From: Desulfobacteraceae bacterium
GTDB taxonomy: Bacteria > Desulfobacterota > Desulfobacteria > Desulfobacterales > Desulfosalsimonadaceae
Length of the DNA: 54,667 nt
Direction of reading: 5' to 3'
Assembly (NCBI GenBank): GCA_011389515.1
Contig: JAABUA010000017.1
Span: 1 to 54,667 of the forward strand
In this document: positions 52,028 to 54,667 of the stretch, piece by piece
Layout of the letters: each line of letters starts with the position of its first letter
Position numbering within the stretch: position 1 is the stretch's first letter
Notes under the pieces: model-generated
What the model was told of the DNA's origin: nothing
Seen by the model: the letters and a program-made list of their open reading frames with translations, nothing else
Database searches by the model: none
Program-made: the position numbers and the translations under genes

Positions 52028-54667
52028 CTATCCTCCTGCCGCCTGCTGTATAACCGCCCAGGCTTTTTCAATGGCCCTGTCGAGTTTTTCCGGCTTTGAT
52101 CCGCCCGCCTGTGCCATATCCGGCCGTCCGCCGCCGCCGCCGCCGACTTCCGGCGCGATTTCCCGGATGATGTTTCCGGCATGAAAACGATCCGCCAGGT
52201 CTTTTGTCACCACCACCACCAGCATAGCCTTATCACCGCTAGGCGCCCCGAGCACGACAACCCCCGACTTGAGATTGTCCCGGAAACGATCCGCCAGGTT
52301 CCGGAGTGCACCCGGGTTGTCTGCGGAAACCGTCTTTGCGATCACTTTTACCCCGTTGACGGAGCGGATATCCTCCCCCATCTGCCCCGCGGAGGCAGAA
52401 GCCAGTTTCAGTTTCAACTGTTCCAGTGTTTTTTCCAGCTGTTTATGGCCGGCCATAAGGGTTTCGATGCGCCCGGTCAGCGCTTCGGGGCGATCCTTGA
52501 ACAGCCTTGCCGCATCATTGAGCATCCTGTCCATACTTTGAATATGCAAAAACGCAGCCTCACCGGTAAAGGCCTCGATACGGCGAACACCTGATGCGAT
52601 ACCGGTTTCTGAGAGTATTTTGAATACCCCGATACTGCCCGTCTGGTCCGTGTGGGTCCCCCCGCAAAGTTCACTGCTGAAAGGCGCAAGGGAAACCACC
52701 CTGACCCGATCGCCGTATTTTTCCTCGAAAAGGGCTACAGCACCGCTTTTAAAGGCTTCCTCCGCATCCATTTCATTGGTTTTCACCTCGACGTTTTCGC
52801 GGATCTTCTCATTGACCAGCCTTTCAATGCGTTCCCTTTCGTCTATTGAAACCGGGGAAAAATGGGTGAAGTCAAATCGCATGCGATCCGGCCCCACAAA
52901 AGAACCGGCCTGCCGGACATGGTCGCCAAGGACTTTTCGCAGCGCGTAATGCAGCAGATGTGTGGCCGTATGATTATTCGCCGTCGCCTTCCGTTTTTTC
53001 TCATCCACGGCGAGACGGACGTTCGCCCCCTTCGAAACAGTACCGGAAACCACTTTGCCCCGGTGAATGATTAGACCGGTCGGATCCTTGAAGGTATCGT
53101 GCACCTCGATTTCAAAACCATCGCCGTAAATAGATCCGCAATCCCCCGCCTGGCCACCCGATTCGGCGTAAAAGGGTGTTTTTCCGGTTACCATCTCTAT
53201 TTCCTGCCCTGTCGCCGCACTCTCAGCGGCGTTGCCGTCAACGACCACAAGCAGCAGTTCCGATTCGTCCTCAAGGCGATGATATCCCGTGAACGCAGGC
53301 AAATGCGTCATGGCTGCCGAAAACGACCGGTATGCGTCGCTGATACTAGAAAAGGCGGAAACCGAGCGGGACTGCTCGCGCCGCTGTGCCATGGCCTGCT
53401 CAAAACCCGCCATATCGATGTCCAGATTTTTCTCCCGGACGATATCGGAGACAATGTCGACCGGGAACCCGTACGTATCATAAAGTTTGAAAATTACGTC
53501 ACCCGGTACAACCGAAAGGGCCTGTGCCTCCATTTTCCGAAGGGTTTCCTCAAGCAGCTTCAGCCCGTTATCCAGGGTTTCAAAAAACCGGATCTCCTCG
53601 TTTTTGCAGACATTTGTTATAAACGGGGCTTCTTCTGCCAGCTCCGGATATCCTTCCTTCATCATTTCAAATACCGATTCCACCACCTTGTAAAGAAACG
53701 GCTCCGTCAGGTTCAGGCTCCGGCCGTAACGGATAGCCCGGCGCAGAATGCGGCGCAGCACATATCCCCTTCCCTCGTTTGACGGCAGTACGCCGTCACC
53801 GATCAAAAAGGCCGCGGCCCGGCTGTGATCGGCAATAACCTTCATGGCCACGTTGGTTTTCCGGTTGTCACCAGCCTTGCGCCCGCAAAGCGATTCAATG
53901 GTCCGGATAATGGGCACAAAAAGGTCAGTGTCATAATTGGTCGCCACCCCCTGGACAACCGATGCAATTCGTTCAAGCCCCATACCCGTGTCGATGCTCG
54001 GTTTTGGAAGGGGATTCATATTTCCGTCGGCATCCCTGTTGTACTGCATGAAAACGAGATTCCAGAGCTCCAGGTAACGGTCGCACTCGCACCCGACAGC
54101 GCACGCAGGCGTTTTGCAGCCGGTTTCCTCCCCGCGGTCGATCAGAATCTCCGTGCAGGGGCCGCAGGGGCCGGTTTCACCCATGGACCAGAAATTGTCC
54201 TTTTCCCCGAGTCGGACGATCCGGTCTTCCGGGACCCCGATCTGCTTCGCCCAGATATCATGAGATTCATCGTCATCAAGGTATATGGAGACCCACAGCT
54301 TTTCAGGAGGCAGCATCATCTCGTTGGTCAAAAAATCCCAGGCGTAACCGATGGCTTTTTCCTTGAAGTAGTCGCCGAATGAAAAATTGCCGAGCATTTC
54401 GAAAAAGGTATGGTGCCGCGCGGTATACCCCACATTTTCCAGATCATTGTGCTTGCCGCCGGCCCGCAGGCATTTCTGTGAAGTCGCGGCCCGTGAATAA
54501 TCGCGTTTTTCCTCCCCCAGAAAAACCCGCTTGAACTGCACCATGCCGGCATTGGTAAACAGGAGGGTCGGGTCATCTTGCGGTACCAGCGATGAACTCC
54601 GGACAATCTGGTGATCGTTGACCCTGAAATACTCGAAAAACTTTTTTCTGATTTCGTTTCCTGTCAT
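52028..54667 (-). CDS. alaS: Alanyl-tRNA synthetase
   Basis: The protein is 879 residues and its ATG is the last three bases of the window. The start MTGNEIRKKFFEYF is canonical for AlaS, so the gene is complete although its promoter lies outside. The class II catalytic core has FTNAGMVQFK, RHHTFFEMLGNFSFGDYF and GMGLERIASV. The editing domain carries HTATHLLHYALR and the CGGTH zinc motif, and the C-terminal domain ends in GGGGGGRPDMAQAGG. It charges tRNA-Ala and removes mischarged Ser/Gly. A cluster of four cysteines (CKTPACAVGCEC) lies near residue 190. It converges on the YejA-like gene. Confidence 0.97.
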   Translation of the reverse strand: MTGNEIRKKFFEYFRVNDHQIVRSSSLVPQDDPTLLFTNAGMVQFKRVFLGEEKRDYSRAATSQKCLRAGGKHNDLENVGYTARHHTFFEMLGNFSFGDYFKEKAIGYAWDFLTNEMMLPPEKLWVSIYLDDDESHDIWAKQIGVPEDRIVRLGEKDNFWSMGETGPCGPCTEILIDRGEETGCKTPACAVGCECDRYLELWNLVFMQYNRDADGNMNPLPKPSIDTGMGLERIASVVQGVATNYDTDLFVPIIRTIESLCGRKAGDNRKTNVAMKVIADHSRAAAFLIGDGVLPSNEGRGYVLRRILRRAIRYGRSLNLTEPFLYKVVESVFEMMKEGYPELAEEAPFITNVCKNEEIRFFETLDNGLKLLEETLRKMEAQALSVVPGDVIFKLYDTYGFPVDIVSDIVREKNLDIDMAGFEQAMAQRREQSRSVSAFSSISDAYRSFSAAMTHLPAFTGYHRLEDESELLLVVVDGNAAESAATGQEIEMVTGKTPFYAESGGQAGDCGSIYGDGFEIEVHDTFKDPTGLIIHRGKVVSGTVSKGANVRLAVDEKKRKATANNHTATHLLHYALRKVLGDHVRQAGSFVGPDRMRFDFTHFSPVSIDERERIERLVNEKIRENVEVKTNEMDAEEAFKSGAVALFEEKYGDRVRVVSLAPFSSELCGGTHTDQTGSIGVFKILSETGIASGVRRIEAFTGEAAFLHIQSMDRMLNDAARLFKDRPEALTGRIETLMAGHKQLEKTLEQLKLKLASASAGQMGEDIRSVNGVKVIAKTVSADNPGALRNLADRFRDNLKSGVVVLGAPSGDKAMLVVVVTKDLADRFHAGNIIREIAPEVGGGGGGRPDMAQAGGSKPEKLDRAIEKAWAVIQQAAGG

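Noticed and set aside
53099..53782. 227-residue open frame opposite alaS
   Set aside because: It is antisense to an intact alanyl-tRNA synthetase.
1..54667. tRNA genes, CRISPR arrays, prophage and insertion-sequence transposases
   Set aside because: Reading the intergenic regions I found no T-loop signature, regular repeat-spacer series, phage structural gene or transposase.

Overview
The window looks like chromosomal DNA of an anaerobic Gram-negative bacterium, most likely a member of the Desulfobacterota (Desulfobacterales-like). This is an inference from gene content, not from a marker-gene search. The supporting genes are a rubrerythrin next to a rubredoxin, a five-haem exported cytochrome c, a SpmA-SpmB fusion, small proteins of the DUF6125 and DUF6485 type, a TonB-dependent receptor, MaoC and acyl-CoA dehydrogenase-like proteins, and palindromic intergenic elements. 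Coding density is high, genes lie on both strands, and I see no rRNA, tRNA, CRISPR array, prophage or intact insertion sequence.

Layout. 1-8.3 kb: the end of an exported repeat protein, a tautomerase, an NPPW-type methyltransferase, rubrerythrin, rubredoxin, a multihaem cytochrome, an SRPBCC protein, a 147-bp palindromic element, a DUF523-DUF1722 fusion, an unknown protein and a TPR lipoprotein. 8.4-18.2 kb: a leftward group serS-thrC-LysM protein, a rightward group fthC-der-rarA, a purine tract with a 199-bp palindromic element, and a reduced acyl-CoA dehydrogenase-like gene. 18.2-21.9 kb: a rightward locus with a TonB receptor, a DUF4198/NikK-like protein and a NikL-like His-rich membrane protein, preceded by a promoter-like repeat and a large hairpin. 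21.9-32.3 kb: single genes for a DUF6125 protein, an SLC13-type permease with four RCK_C-like modules, a MaoC hydratase, a DUF6485 protein, CorA, SpmA-SpmB, an orphan DNA methyltransferase, a LOG protein, and an unusual zinc-ribbon protein whose tail repeats T-x-x-I/L motifs.

32.6-39.2 kb is the conserved ribosomal/replication operon rpsF-rpsR-DUF2232-rplI-dnaB, followed by hflX, suhB and a small Cys-containing protein. It has a near-consensus promoter and a candidate S6:S18 leader hairpin. 39.2-42.9 kb holds glcD and a dnaA whose Walker B and DNA-recognition motifs differ from the canonical ones. Upstream of dnaA is an AT-rich 0.8-kb spacer without recognisable consensus DnaA boxes.

42.9-52.0 kb contains what looks like a peptidoglycan-salvage neighbourhood: a NamZ/DUF1343 exo-muramidase without a signal peptide, a PlsB-type acyltransferase, a MurU-AmgK fusion (MurNAc to UDP-MurNAc in one polypeptide), a DapB-type reductase and a YejA-like periplasmic binding protein. 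Together these could import muropeptides, release MurNAc and return it directly to UDP-MurNAc. The window ends with alaS, whose start codon is the last base triplet.
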